A DNA stretch of 12,036 nt from Nitrospirota bacterium (GCA_013152195.1 JAADGU010000030.1:574-12609), one strand, 5' to 3'. Counted from the first letter of the stretch, positions 1-6,962 are shown. Notes: generated by a model from the sequence alone, not told the origin. A program made the numbers and translations.

Positions 1-610
1 TATATCTCAGAAGCCACTTCGAATAACTCAAAAAGGTATTTAATGCAAGGGCAGAGAGGAAAAATGGAACGGCAAGTCCAAGGGAATAGACTGACAGGAG
101 CTTGAGTCCATAGATAGCCGAGCCCTTGGCACTCGCATACAGGAGTATGCTGCCGAGTATGGGCCCTATGCAGGGAGTCCAGCCTGCCACAAAGGCCATT
201 CCTAAAAGAAATGTTCCAATGTATCCGGCAGGTTTTCCGCTTAAATGAAGTTTCCTTTCTCTCATAAGAAAATCAAGCTTTAAGAAACCGGCAATAAAGA
301 GACCGAAAATAATTACGATGATGCCCCCGATTATCCTTATCCAGTCCTGATACTGAAAGAGAATCTGTCCGACTGCAGATGAGGATGCCCCGAGAAGGAT
401 GAAGACAAAGGAGAATCCGAGGATAAAGGCGAGAGAATTCGTCATTGTGAGAAAGCGAATGCGGGCCCTGTCCGCCTTGCCGGTCAGGTCCTCAAAAGAG
501 ATACCCGTTATGAATGACACATATGAAGGCACTAATGGCAGGACACATGGTGAGGCAAAAGAGAGAACACCTGCAAAAAAGGCAAGTGAATAGGAAATAT
601 CGGTCTTCAT
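1..610 (-). CDS. ccdA: Cytochrome c biogenesis protein CcdA (DsbD-type membrane thiol transporter), 3' end cut by window edge
   Basis: CcdA-family membrane proteins pass electrons from cytoplasmic thioredoxin across the inner membrane to periplasmic thioredoxin-like proteins for cytochrome c maturation or disulfide reduction. The 203 visible residues give several hydrophobic segments (about 7-35, 57-80, 92-112, 130-160, 168-192). Two hallmark motifs are present: FASPCVLPLVPSY (Cys22) and AGWTPCIGPIL (Cys147). These cysteines form the redox pair in the family. The reading frame is open from the ATG at 610 to the window edge, so the last transmembrane segment is missing. The start is chosen because ATGA overlaps the stop of mogA and a GGAG lies 8 bases upstream of the ATG. 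The overlap suggests co-transcription and translational coupling with mogA. Family assignment is secure; whether it serves cytochrome c or another periplasmic target cannot be told here. Confidence 0.93.
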   Translation of the reverse strand, partial: MKTDISYSLAFFAGVLSFASPCVLPLVPSYVSFITGISFEDLTGKADRARIRFLTMTNSLAFILGFSFVFILLGASSSAVGQILFQYQDWIRIIGGIIVIIFGLFIAGFLKLDFLMRERKLHLSGKPAGYIGTFLLGMAFVAGWTPCIGPILGSILLYASAKGSAIYGLKLLSVYSLGLAVPFFLSALALNTFLSYSKWLLRY

Positions 611-1089
611 CTCGCACACTCCTTTTCTGAACCTTTCAACTTTTCAATTGCATGGGGGATAACATTGAGAATGACATCAATACCCTCTCTCACAGCCGTG
701 GGACTGCCGGGAAGATTGATTATGAGACATTCCCCCCTTGCACCTGCCACAGCCCTTGAGAGCATGGCCCTCGGCGTCTTTTTCAGGCCCTCATATCTCA
801 TCGCCTCTGCAATACCGGGAACCTCACGGTCTATAACCTCAAGGGTTACATCCGGGGTAATATCCCTGGGGCTGAGACCGGTACCGCCATTTGTAACAAT
901 AAGGTCAACCTGTCCTGACAGGTTGACTAACCTCTCTTTCAAAATATCCCTGTCATCAGGAATGACCTCATACTGCACTACATCTATCCGGGCCTGCTCA
1001 AGTACTTCGCGCAGGATCCTGCCGCTTTCATCCACCCTCTCCCCCCTTGCACCCCTGTCACTAAGTGTCAGTATTGCTGCCCTGAACAT
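607..1089 (-). CDS. mogA: Molybdenum cofactor biosynthesis protein MogA/MoaB (molybdopterin adenylyltransferase family)
   Basis: MogA/MoaB proteins bind molybdopterin; MogA-type enzymes adenylylate it with ATP before molybdate insertion, in the cytoplasm. The 160-residue product has the size of the single-domain family. It shows the N-terminal SDRGARGERVDESG stretch (10-23), the binding-site motif TNGGTGLSPRDITPDVT (66-82) and the C-terminal SRAVAGARG...LPGSP region (111-130). The start ATG is preceded by a G-rich Shine-Dalgarno stretch (GGGGGGTTGA) directly upstream. It lies downstream of the MOSC gene, in the same direction and separated by a palindromic repeat, and its stop overlaps the ccdA start. 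MOSC and MogA domains are often neighbours or fused, which supports a molybdenum cofactor role. MogA and MoaB are hard to separate by sequence alone, so the symbol is a best guess. Confidence 0.9.
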   Translation of the reverse strand: MFRAAILTLSDRGARGERVDESGRILREVLEQARIDVVQYEVIPDDRDILKERLVNLSGQVDLIVTNGGTGLSPRDITPDVTLEVIDREVPGIAEAMRYEGLKKTPRAMLSRAVAGARGECLIINLPGSPTAVREGIDVILNVIPHAIEKLKGSEKECAR

Positions 1090-1120
1090 TCAACCCCCCA
1101 GTAATTAAATCAGCAGTGAA

Positions 1121-1137
1121 GGCGAGGTAACCTCGCC
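1121..1137. repeat. Short palindromic intergenic repeat between the MOSC gene and mogA
   Basis: GGCGAGG, TAA, CCTCGCC form a 7-base stem with a three-base loop (8-base arms if the central A is the only unpaired base). Outside it, AGCAGT on the left and ACTACT on the right could extend the stem with a three-base bulge. A T5 run follows at 1143-1147 on the plus strand, but both flanking genes are on the minus strand, so it is not placed to terminate them. It could act as an mRNA stem within the operon or be one copy of a dispersed repeat. Confidence 0.6.
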
Positions 1138-1152
1138 ACTACTTTTTGGTCC

Positions 1153-1173
1153 TCAATCGTCAATCGTCAATCA
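1153..1173. repeat. Heptamer tandem repeat (TCAATCG units) forming the end of the MOSC gene
   Basis: Three successive TCAATCG/TCAATCA units lie across the stop codon of the MOSC gene. Read on the minus strand they encode the last residues (Met-Ile-Asp-Asp) and the TGA stop. The same heptamer occurs in tandem at 9121-9148, inside the glycyl-tRNA synthetase gene and in the opposite orientation relative to transcription. This suggests a dispersed short repeat in the genome. Confidence 0.65.
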
Positions 1174-1600
1174 TAACGGCATCGCCAATCCTTATCTTCC
1201 CGCCCCTGATCACCTTTGCAAATATCCCCTCTTCCGGCATGACACAGCAACCGGCCTGATAATAAATGGCACACCTGCTATGACAGGTCTTTCCTATCTG
1301 CGTTACTTCGAGCTCTACAGAACCCCCGACATCTATCCTGGCACTGATGGGCAGTTCTTTGAGGTCTATCCCCTCTGTTGTTATGTTTTCGGCAAAATCA
1401 CCGGGCCCCACATCAACGCCAAGCTCCTTCATCTTTACTATGCTCTCCATGGCAAGAAGACTTACCTGCCTGTGCCACCCGGAGGAGGCATGGGCATCTC
1501 CTTCTATTCCGAATGCTTCTTTAACAACAGCCTCTTCAACTGTCTCTTTTCTGACACCCTTGTGCCTGCTTATATTTATTGCTGCAACTCTGCCGTTCAT
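1160..1600 (-). CDS. MOSC domain-containing protein
   Basis: MOSC domains are found at the C-terminus of eukaryotic Moco sulfurase and in small bacterial proteins, and are thought to bind or carry sulfur for molybdenum and other metal-sulfur clusters. The 146-residue product is a stand-alone MOSC domain. Typical stretches are GDAH (34-37), HRQVSLL (43-49), GDFAENITTEG (67-77), GKTCHSRC (103-110, containing the usual conserved cysteine) and EEGIFAKV (123-130). The cysteine-rich segment 106-119 (four Cys) fits a sulfur or metal role. I chose ATG at 1600 because AAGG sits 7 bases before it; a GTG five codons upstream at 1615 is possible but lacks a visible ribosome site. The last four codons and the stop fall in a heptamer repeat, so the natural C-terminus may have been altered. 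The gene leads the run MOSC, mogA, ccdA. Confidence 0.9.
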   Translation of the reverse strand: MNGRVAAINISRHKGVRKETVEEAVVKEAFGIEGDAHASSGWHRQVSLLAMESIVKMKELGVDVGPGDFAENITTEGIDLKELPISARIDVGGSVELEVTQIGKTCHSRCAIYYQAGCCVMPEEGIFAKVIRGGKIRIGDAVMIDD

Positions 1601-1645
1601 TTTAAAGCCTTGCACCAGGCAGAAAAACCGGGCCCAAATAACTGA

Positions 1646-1668
1646 TTAAGCACATCAAGCATGCTTAA
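1646..1668. repeat. Inverted repeat in the divergent intergenic region (candidate operator)
   Basis: TTAAGCA and TGCTTAA form perfect 7-base arms around a 9-base centre. The right half also contains the 10-base palindrome AAGCATGCTT (1657-1666), so AAGCA half-sites occur three times. The site lies between the divergent MOSC gene and the small plus-strand gene, a common place for an operator. No regulator is identified and I see no convincing promoter hexamers beside it, although TATAGA at 1721-1726 could be a weak -10 for the plus-strand gene. Confidence 0.3.
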
Positions 1669-1774
1669 GGATAACATAGCATTTCCGCATGAGACAAGGG
1701 CACTGAAAATATGTTAAACTTATAGATATTGTTCGCTGAACTTTTGTTAATAAATGAATGGAAAGGACATTGAT

Positions 1775-2104
1775 ATGCCGGATTACAAGGATTTTTCAGA
1801 AGATGAAGAAAGGATATATGATATTGAGATAGGCAAACTGATAAAAAGGCTTCAGAGCGGCCAATCCCTGGATGAGGCCTGCAGTGCCATTGAGGCCGTG
1901 GATGAGGAGCTGAAGCAGGTTATCGCTGATGATGTCTTAAAGATAGTAATAGCCGAGCTCCACTACAATCAGGGCATGAACTTTGAACAGGTTGCCCAAA
2001 GACTGAATATAACAGTAAAACAGATAGAAGATACAAACAGGATTATGATTGAAGATGTAATGCTCACGGTAAAGAACAAAAACAGCACCTCCGGCACTGC
2101 CTGA
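1775..2104 (+). CDS. Small hypothetical protein with a possible C-terminal helix-turn-helix
   Basis: I do not recognise this 109-residue acidic protein. It is predicted soluble, with no signal peptide or membrane segment. The first half is rich in Asp and Glu and probably helical (IGKLIKRLQSGQSLDEACSAIEAVDEEL). The second half, roughly residues 65-95, reads like a helix-turn-helix: a helix through YNQGMNFEQVAQRLNI, a turn at NIT, and a second helix VKQIEDTNRIMIEDV. I chose the ATG at 1775 because GGAAAGGA lies 6 bases before it; the upstream ATG at 1754 adds seven residues but has no such site. It stands alone, divergent from the MOSC gene and convergent with enolase. A role as a small DNA-binding or regulatory protein is inference only. 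That the gene is real is likely from the ribosome site and the uninterrupted, well-formed frame. Confidence 0.7.
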   Translation: MPDYKDFSEDEERIYDIEIGKLIKRLQSGQSLDEACSAIEAVDEELKQVIADDVLKIVIAELHYNQGMNFEQVAQRLNITVKQIEDTNRIMIEDVMLTVKNKNSTSGTA

Positions 2105-2222
2105 CTTCAGGATCAGCCACTCCATTCCATCACTCAGGATCCAGAAACAGAAAACCATCCGGGCCTGCAAAGGCACGTCGCTCAGCAGAGGTGTTTAACC
2201 GATATTCTGTTCCCTGAATATA

Positions 2223-3500
2223 TTACCTGAGATTGTACAAGGCAGACATTCCCGGATACACCGCAATGTCGTTCAGCTCCTCCTCAATTCTCAGCAGCCT
2301 GTTATACTTGGCTACCCGTTCACTCCTTGCAAGAGAACCGGTCTTTATAAATCCTGTATTACACCCGACTGCAAGGTCTGCAATCGTTGTATCCTCTGTC
2401 TCACCGGAGCGGTGAGAGATCACGGCTGTATATCCCGCCCGTTTGGCCATCTCAATGGCATCAAGTGTCTCTGTAAGGGTACCAATCTGGTTTAATTTAA
2501 TGAGCACTGAGTTTGCAACCTTATCCTGTATACCCCTTGAAATAATCCCGGTGTTTGTCACAAATATGTCATCCCCTACAAGCTGCACCTTGCTGCCGAG
2601 CCTTTTGGTCATCTCGATCCAGCCATCCCAGTCATTCTCGCCAAGCCCATCTTCGATTGAGATTACCGGATACGGTTGAATCACTTCTTCATAATAATCC
2701 ACCATGTCTGCGGATGTGCACTTCCTGCCCTCGAAACTGTATTTTCCGTCTTCATAGAATTCCGAGGCAGCAACATCAAGGGCAAGATAAATGTCCTTGC
2801 CAGGGGTATAACCTGCCTTCTCTATTGCCTCAATAATCAGGGTAAGGGCCTCTTCATTTGTTTTAAGGTCAGGTGCAAAACCGCCTTCATCACCAACCGA
2901 GGTGTTTAATCCCTTAGCCCGGAGTATCTGCTTTAATGAATGAAATACCTCTGAGCCTGCCCTCAGGGCAGAAGAGAAATCAACGCATCCCGCGGGCACT
3001 ATCATGAACTCCTGAATGTCAACATTATTATCCGCATGTGCCCCGCCATTCATGATATTCATCATCGGAACCGGAAGTTCCTTGGCATTACATCCGCCCA
3101 TATATTTATAGAGGGAAAGGGCCGACTCCTCTGCCGAGGCCTTACATACAGCAAGTGAGACACCAAGCATGGCATTTGCACCAAGACGGCTCTTGTTCTC
3201 TGTTCCGTCAAGCTCAATGAGCAGCCCGTCAATGTAGACCTGGTCCCCGGAATCAAGACCGATAATCCTCGGGGCTATCTCTTCAATCACATTATTTACT
3301 GCCACAGTCACACCCTTGCCGTGATAACGGCTGCTGTCTCCATCCCTCAACTCCAGGGCCTCCCTCTTGCCGGTTGATGCACCGGAAGGGACTGCTGCCA
3401 CGCCAAGGGCACCAGAGGCAAGCACCACTTCAACCTCAATGGTCGGGTTTCCCCTCGAATCCAGTATCTCTCTTGCATGAACATCAATGATTTCTCCCAT
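2223..3500 (-). CDS. eno: Enolase (phosphopyruvate hydratase)
   Basis: Enolase interconverts 2-phosphoglycerate and phosphoenolpyruvate in glycolysis and gluconeogenesis, as a cytoplasmic Mg-dependent enzyme. The 425 residues match the normal family length. Visible landmarks are the N-terminal AREILDSRGNPTIEVEV (9-25), the mobile loop PSGASTG (38-44), GGAHADNNVDIQEF (152-165), GDEGGFAPDL with the catalytic acid Glu205 (203-212), Mg ligands Asp242, Glu283 and Asp310, the catalytic base Lys335 in LIKLNQIG, and SHRSGETED (362-370). All key residues appear intact. GGAGG lies 5 bases before the ATG. It is separated from the upstream unknown gene by a 210-base gap that carries a palindromic repeat, so it may have its own promoter, though I cannot place one with confidence. 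It converges with the small plus-strand gene; no clear terminator is seen in 2105-2222. Confidence 0.98.
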   Translation of the reverse strand: MGEIIDVHAREILDSRGNPTIEVEVVLASGALGVAAVPSGASTGKREALELRDGDSSRYHGKGVTVAVNNVIEEIAPRIIGLDSGDQVYIDGLLIELDGTENKSRLGANAMLGVSLAVCKASAEESALSLYKYMGGCNAKELPVPMMNIMNGGAHADNNVDIQEFMIVPAGCVDFSSALRAGSEVFHSLKQILRAKGLNTSVGDEGGFAPDLKTNEEALTLIIEAIEKAGYTPGKDIYLALDVAASEFYEDGKYSFEGRKCTSADMVDYYEEVIQPYPVISIEDGLGENDWDGWIEMTKRLGSKVQLVGDDIFVTNTGIISRGIQDKVANSVLIKLNQIGTLTETLDAIEMAKRAGYTAVISHRSGETEDTTIADLAVGCNTGFIKTGSLARSERVAKYNRLLRIEEELNDIAVYPGMSALYNLR

Positions 3501-3528
3501 CTCAACCTCCGTTATTTAATTTTCCAAC

Positions 3529-3690
3529 CATACCTTGATTAAGCCATAAAAAGTCTGAAAATACCTTTTTTTGTCATTGCGAGCTGAGCGAAGCAATCTC
3601 TACCCGTCTGATTTGAAAACAGATTGCTTCGTCACATTGCTCCTCGCAATGACAGTAAGGGACTTTTTACGAGTCTGGCATACCTTGATT
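3529..3690. repeat. 12-base direct repeat flanking the palindromic element
   Basis: CATACCTTGATT occurs at 3529-3540 and again, identically, at 3679-3690, one on each side of the palindromic element. Inside these, a 9-base inverted pair TAAAAAGTC (3547-3555) and GACTTTTTA (3661-3669) surrounds the central palindrome. The nested layout (direct repeat, outer inverted repeat, inner inverted repeat) resembles a small non-autonomous insertion with a target duplication, but 6 and 9 unmatched bases lie between the direct repeats and the outer inverted arms. Confidence 0.5.
3572..3654. repeat. Palindromic dispersed repeat (REP/MITE-like) upstream of enolase
   Basis: The left end TGTCATTGCGAG matches the right end CTCGCAATGACA as a perfect 12-base inverted repeat, and a second matched pair GAAGCAATCT / AGATTGCTTC lies inside (3590-3599 and 3621-3630). 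The unmatched bases between the two pairs differ in length on the two sides. The TCATTGCGAGC...GAAGCAATC type is a palindromic motif I know as widespread between genes in several bacterial groups. There is no coding potential and no adjacent transposase. It sits between the 462-residue gene and eno and could fold into a long mRNA hairpin if transcribed through. Confidence 0.85.
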
Positions 3691-3710
3691 CAATTATTCC
3701 AGGTCAAAAG

Positions 3711-5099
3711 TCAATCGGGCAGGTACTGCTGCATTACCTTTTGCACCCTATCCTCGTTAACGGGATTATCCCGCAATTCAGACCTCTGGGATATAAGCCT
3801 CAGAGTCGTCTCAAGATAGACCCTGAACTTGTGAGCCTTCTCAAACATCTTGTGGGATCCGTAGGAATCAAGAACATCCGGGGTAATCGACATAAATTCA
3901 TTAAAGAATCTATGAAATTCCTCGTAATCATCGTGTCTCAAAAGTCTGAAACTGAGACTCTCAAAGTAGAACATATAATCCCTCAGTGATTCAAGTACCT
4001 TCTTTCTCCTTACCCTGTCTTCAACGCTGCCTTCAAAAATCTCAAAAAACCTGCACAGGATGTAAACATCATCCCTCAACCTCAGGGACTGTTCAACTCT
4101 GGTCTCAAAACTCGGGAATATCTCCTCCCCCCTGATATCAGGAGAAAAGTACTGGGCGAGCTGGACTATGCATTGCTCGGTTAAATTGAGGAATATGCCA
4201 TGACAGTTTTCCATCCTTCCCCTTACCTGACCTGGATCATTTCTCAACAATACATCCTTGAGCTCCTGTGCATAGACCCGCTTTGACTCCATGGAAAACT
4301 GAAATGCTATTGATTGAAGAACATCCTTCAAGGCCTTATCATCCATATTATCCATCATGTCGTTGAGGTAACTTACAAAACTCCTGATCTCCGACCTCAG
4401 GAGGACGAGTATCAGGAATGCACAGTTCAGGGAAATTGAACGAATTGAGGATAGTTCAATATGTCCAAGATAGCGCAGGAACCTGAAAAGATATATAAAG
4501 ACGCCGGATATCTCTCTTTTATAACCCCTGTCCTTAAGGGATCTAACAACTTCTTTTATCCGGATGTTATCAATACTGTCAAACTCATGATCAAAGCCCT
4601 TCCTGAAGGGATCGAATACCCGGTTCTCCCTGATCTCTCTGCCGAGTATATCTCCAAAATTCTTGTATCCGGAATACGAAACAGTGTTGCTTTTAAGGAG
4701 ATCATTTATAATCACCTTCAGATTAATAAAAGAATCATAAAGGAGAAAAAGGGATTTTTCGGGCTTGTCCTGCTTATTGAGGCTTTCCCTTAAAAGATCC
4801 CTTTTGCGGTCGGAGAGGAACTTCTGTTCAGCAAACTTCTGAAACCAGAAGGCATTTTTTTTACTTTCGGGTATAATAACCTCGAGAATTCCCAGCACCC
4901 TCAAAATAACATCTCTCACGGATGTCAGTTCCGGGAAAAAATTACGTGCACCATAGTTCTGTTCACTAACCGGCAGGTTCTCCGGATTAAAAGCCCTGTC
5001 AAGGGCACGCAAAAGAAGGTTAATCTCGGAAAAAAGCTCTTTCTCTTTTTCCCTGACCTCAGCAAACCAGTCAGATGACTTAATCTCTTCTATCATCAT
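3711..5099 (-). CDS. Hypothetical protein of 462 residues in the gcvH-lpdA cluster
   Basis: I do not recognise this protein. It is long, charged and apparently almost entirely helical, with few Gly and Pro. There is no signal peptide. Residues about 198-240 include runs of hydrophobic residues (GVFIYLFRFLRYLGHI, NCAFLILVLL), which look more like buried or amphipathic helices than clear membrane spans. Cysteines are few (226, 299, 310, 349) and form no metal-binding motif. No nucleotide-binding or catalytic motif is evident. Two ATG codons open the frame (5099 and 5096), with AGGG about 6 bases before the first; only 8 bases separate it from the lpdA stop, so it is very probably co-transcribed with gcvH and lpdA. 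The frame is open over 1.4 kb and starts with a suitable ribosome site, so it is a real gene. A structural, scaffold or regulatory role would be guesswork. Confidence 0.85.
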   Translation of the reverse strand: MMIEEIKSSDWFAEVREKEKELFSEINLLLRALDRAFNPENLPVSEQNYGARNFFPELTSVRDVILRVLGILEVIIPESKKNAFWFQKFAEQKFLSDRKRDLLRESLNKQDKPEKSLFLLYDSFINLKVIINDLLKSNTVSYSGYKNFGDILGREIRENRVFDPFRKGFDHEFDSIDNIRIKEVVRSLKDRGYKREISGVFIYLFRFLRYLGHIELSSIRSISLNCAFLILVLLRSEIRSFVSYLNDMMDNMDDKALKDVLQSIAFQFSMESKRVYAQELKDVLLRNDPGQVRGRMENCHGIFLNLTEQCIVQLAQYFSPDIRGEEIFPSFETRVEQSLRLRDDVYILCRFFEIFEGSVEDRVRRKKVLESLRDYMFYFESLSFRLLRHDDYEEFHRFFNEFMSITPDVLDSYGSHKMFEKAHKFRVYLETTLRLISQRSELRDNPVNEDRVQKVMQQYLPD

Positions 5100-5107
5100 C
5101 CAATACC

Positions 5108-6491
5108 CTATTTAGGCTTGGGAACATGTATGGCTTCTCCATGGACATCTTCAGCAGCCTCCATAAGCCCTTCTGACAGGGTAGGATGGGCATGTATTGT
5201 ATCTGCAATATCCCTGACCTTCAGTCCCGCCTTTATGGCAACTGCTGCTTCATGGATAAGGTCAGAGGCATGGGGTCCGATGATATGGACTCCCAGGAGT
5301 CTGTCTGTATCCTTATCTGCAATAACCTTTACAAACCCGGATATCTCTCCCATGGCATGGGCCTTTCCAAGTGCCCTGAACTGAAAGTGACCTGTAATGT
5401 AATCTATCCCCTTCTCCGATGCCTGGTCCTCCCTGAGTCCGACAGAGGCAATCTCAGGTGAAGTAAATATAGCTGCAGGGACTACGGAGTAGTCAATCTT
5501 CTTCTCTATACCGCAGGCATTATATGCCGCAACGGTTCCTTCCTTTGAAGCCACATGGGCAAGGAGAATCCCGCCTGTAACGTCTCCTATGGCATAAATA
5601 CCCTCAATGTTTGTCTCCATATGCTCATTGACCTCAATCTCTCCCCTGCTTCCCTTTTTGATGCCTATCGCTTCAAGTCCTATACCTTCCGTATTGAGAG
5701 ACCTCCCGATTGACACAAGCAGTTTCTCGGCCACAAGTTCCCTGCCGCCTGCAAGAATGACATGAATACCGTCATGCTGCCCCTCAACCCTTTCCACCTT
5801 TACTTCGGTCAGAAGCTTTATCTTTTTCTTCTTCAGTTCTTTCTCCAGCAGCCTGGCTATTTCAGGGTCCTCAGTGGAAATTGCGCCCGGCATCATCTCC
5901 ACCATCGTGACCTCAGTGCCAAGTTCCCTGAAGATGCAGGCAAACTCACACCCTATAACCCCGGCCCCTACAATGATAAGGCTCTTTGGTATGGATTTTA
6001 TGTTCAGAGCATCATCACTTGAAAGGATATGTTCTCCGTCAAAAGGAAATATGGGTATCTGGGCAGGCTTCGAACCGGTGGCTATGATAATCCTGTCTGC
6101 CTCGACAATCTCCACAGAGCCGTCCTTCTTCTCTATCTCCACCTTCTCCGGTGTAAGGAGCATCCCCTTCTATCAGGGTTACACCCCAACTCTTGAAGAG
6201 TGAACGTATACCCTTCACCTGGGTTGAGACGACCTTGTCTTTCCTCTCCATGATCCTGGAAAGATTGGGAACAATCTCTCCAGATACGTCCACCCCGAAG
6301 GCTTTAAGATTCTTCGCCTTGTGTATTGCTTCGGCCGAGGCCACCAGCGCCTTGGTAGGGATGCAACCCCTGTTCAGGCATGTGCCGCCAACCTCCGTGT
6401 CCTCCACTACTATAACCTCTGCACCAAGCTGAGCTGCCTTTAAAGCCGCAACATAGCCTCCGGGGCCTGCGCCAAGGACCAAAAGCCTCAT
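5108..6491 (-). CDS. lpdA: Dihydrolipoyl dehydrogenase (E3/L protein), interrupted by a one-base frameshift
   Basis: This FAD enzyme reoxidises dihydrolipoyl groups on carrier proteins such as GcvH or E2 subunits with NAD. Removing one base gives 460 codons, the usual family length. Residues 1-109 are in one frame (6491 to about 6165) and the rest in another (open from 6163 down to 5108). The first part has the FAD motif GAGPGG (7-12) and the redox pair GGTCLNRGCIPTK (Cys38, Cys43). The second has ATGSKP, the NAD-binding VGAGVIGCEFA, the second FAD-contact region AIGDVTGG, and the C-terminal HAHPTLSEG active-site motif. The start ATG overlaps the gcvH stop (ATGA). The break lies at a run of four G (6164-6167), so a sequencing or assembly error is the simplest cause; a true mutation would remove the NAD and dimerisation domains. 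Pairing with gcvH argues for the glycine cleavage system. Confidence 0.93.
6164..6167 (-). other. Frameshift site in lpdA (G4 run)
   Basis: The coding strand reads GAA GGG GAT GCT in the first frame and GGG ATG CTC CTT in the second. The second frame continues as LLTPEKVEIEKKDG, which aligns with the normal course of the enzyme, while the first degenerates and stops at 6039. Deleting one G from the run restores a 460-codon gene; adding two bases would also restore it. No slippery heptamer or downstream pseudoknot typical of programmed shifts is obvious. Confidence 0.8.
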
Positions 6492-6877
6492 TTTGCCTCC
6501 TCTTCAATGTATCTCTCATAATCAGCGCCGTCAAGCAGGTCATCAATCTCAGAGGGATCTGTTAACTCAACCACTGCTATCCAGCCCTTGCCATAAGGAT
6601 CCTCGTTAATTATCTCGGGGGACTCCTCGAGGTCCTCGTTCACTTCAATTATTGTTCCCGACACAGGGGCTATTACCGAAGAAGTTGCCTTGGTAGACTC
6701 GATCTCTGAAAACTCCGAGTCCTTTGTTATCTCTGCATCAATTTCGGGAAGGTCGATATAAACAATATCCCCAAGGGCATCCTGTGCATAATCCGTTATC
6801 CCGACAGTCGCCTTTTTGCCAGAAACTTTGACCCAGGTATGCTCCCTGTGGTATTTGAGATCATCCGGAAAGTTCAT
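6488..6877 (-). CDS. gcvH: Glycine cleavage system H protein
   Basis: GcvH carries a lipoyl arm that shuttles the aminomethyl group between the P, T and L proteins of the glycine cleavage system. The 129-residue length is normal. It begins with the typical DDLKYHREHTWVKV, has the VGITDYAQDALGDIVYIDLP core (25-44), and the lipoylation site at Lys63 within EIESTKATSS, followed by APVSG (70-74) and the NEDPYGKGWI segment. A strong GAAGGAGG lies 6 bases before the ATG. Its stop overlaps the start of lpdA, so the H and L proteins are translationally coupled. GcvT and GcvP are not in the window. A candidate promoter with an embedded palindrome is found at 6935-6970. H-like proteins also serve in lipoate-linked pathways without glycine cleavage, but the sequence looks like a standard GcvH. 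Confidence 0.96.
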   Translation of the reverse strand: MNFPDDLKYHREHTWVKVSGKKATVGITDYAQDALGDIVYIDLPEIDAEITKDSEFSEIESTKATSSVIAPVSGTIIEVNEDLEESPEIINEDPYGKGWIAVVELTDPSEIDDLLDGADYERYIEEEAK

Positions 6878-6934
6878 TTGCTGCCTCCTTCAAGTTTATT
6901 CGTTACCTGTAAGACAGGCTAAGCGATTGTTTTT

Positions 6935-6962
6935 ATTAGCACAGGTTTTTGCTCTTTGTCAA
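6935..6962 (-). promoter_or_regulatory. Candidate sigma70-type promoter for gcvH-lpdA-orf462
   Basis: On the minus strand TTGACA (6957-6962) is a perfect -35 hexamer, followed by a 16-base spacer and GCTAAT (6935-6940) with an upstream TGT that fits an extended -10. Transcription would start near 6928 and give a leader of about 50 bases before gcvH. The position between glyQS and gcvH is right for it. Confidence 0.5.

Noticed and set aside
665..1108. Plus-strand open frame opposite mogA
   Set aside because: It is a mirror of a clearly conserved gene, with no family resemblance of its own.
1121..1147. Intrinsic terminator at the palindrome plus T run
   Set aside because: The T run follows on the plus strand, whereas both flanking genes are transcribed from the minus strand; no plus-strand gene ends there.
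2105..2222. Shared terminator between the small plus-strand gene and eno
   Set aside because: Only a short direct repeat (TCAGGATC twice) is seen; no stem with a T run.
3571..3819. Plus-strand open frame starting in the palindromic repeat
   Set aside because: It is made of repeat DNA and antisense to the end of the 462-residue gene; no ribosome site or protein-like composition supports it.
4461..4793. Plus-strand open frame opposite the 462-residue gene
   Set aside because: The minus-strand frame is four times longer, has a suitable start and fits the operon; the plus frame has no supporting signals.
6164..6167. Programmed ribosomal frameshift in lpdA
   Set aside because: E3 enzymes are not known to use one, and no slippery heptamer or stimulatory structure is apparent.
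6878..6934. Glycine riboswitch upstream of gcvH
   Set aside because: The leader after the likely promoter is only about 50 bases, too short for the glycine aptamer, and no aptamer-like core was seen.
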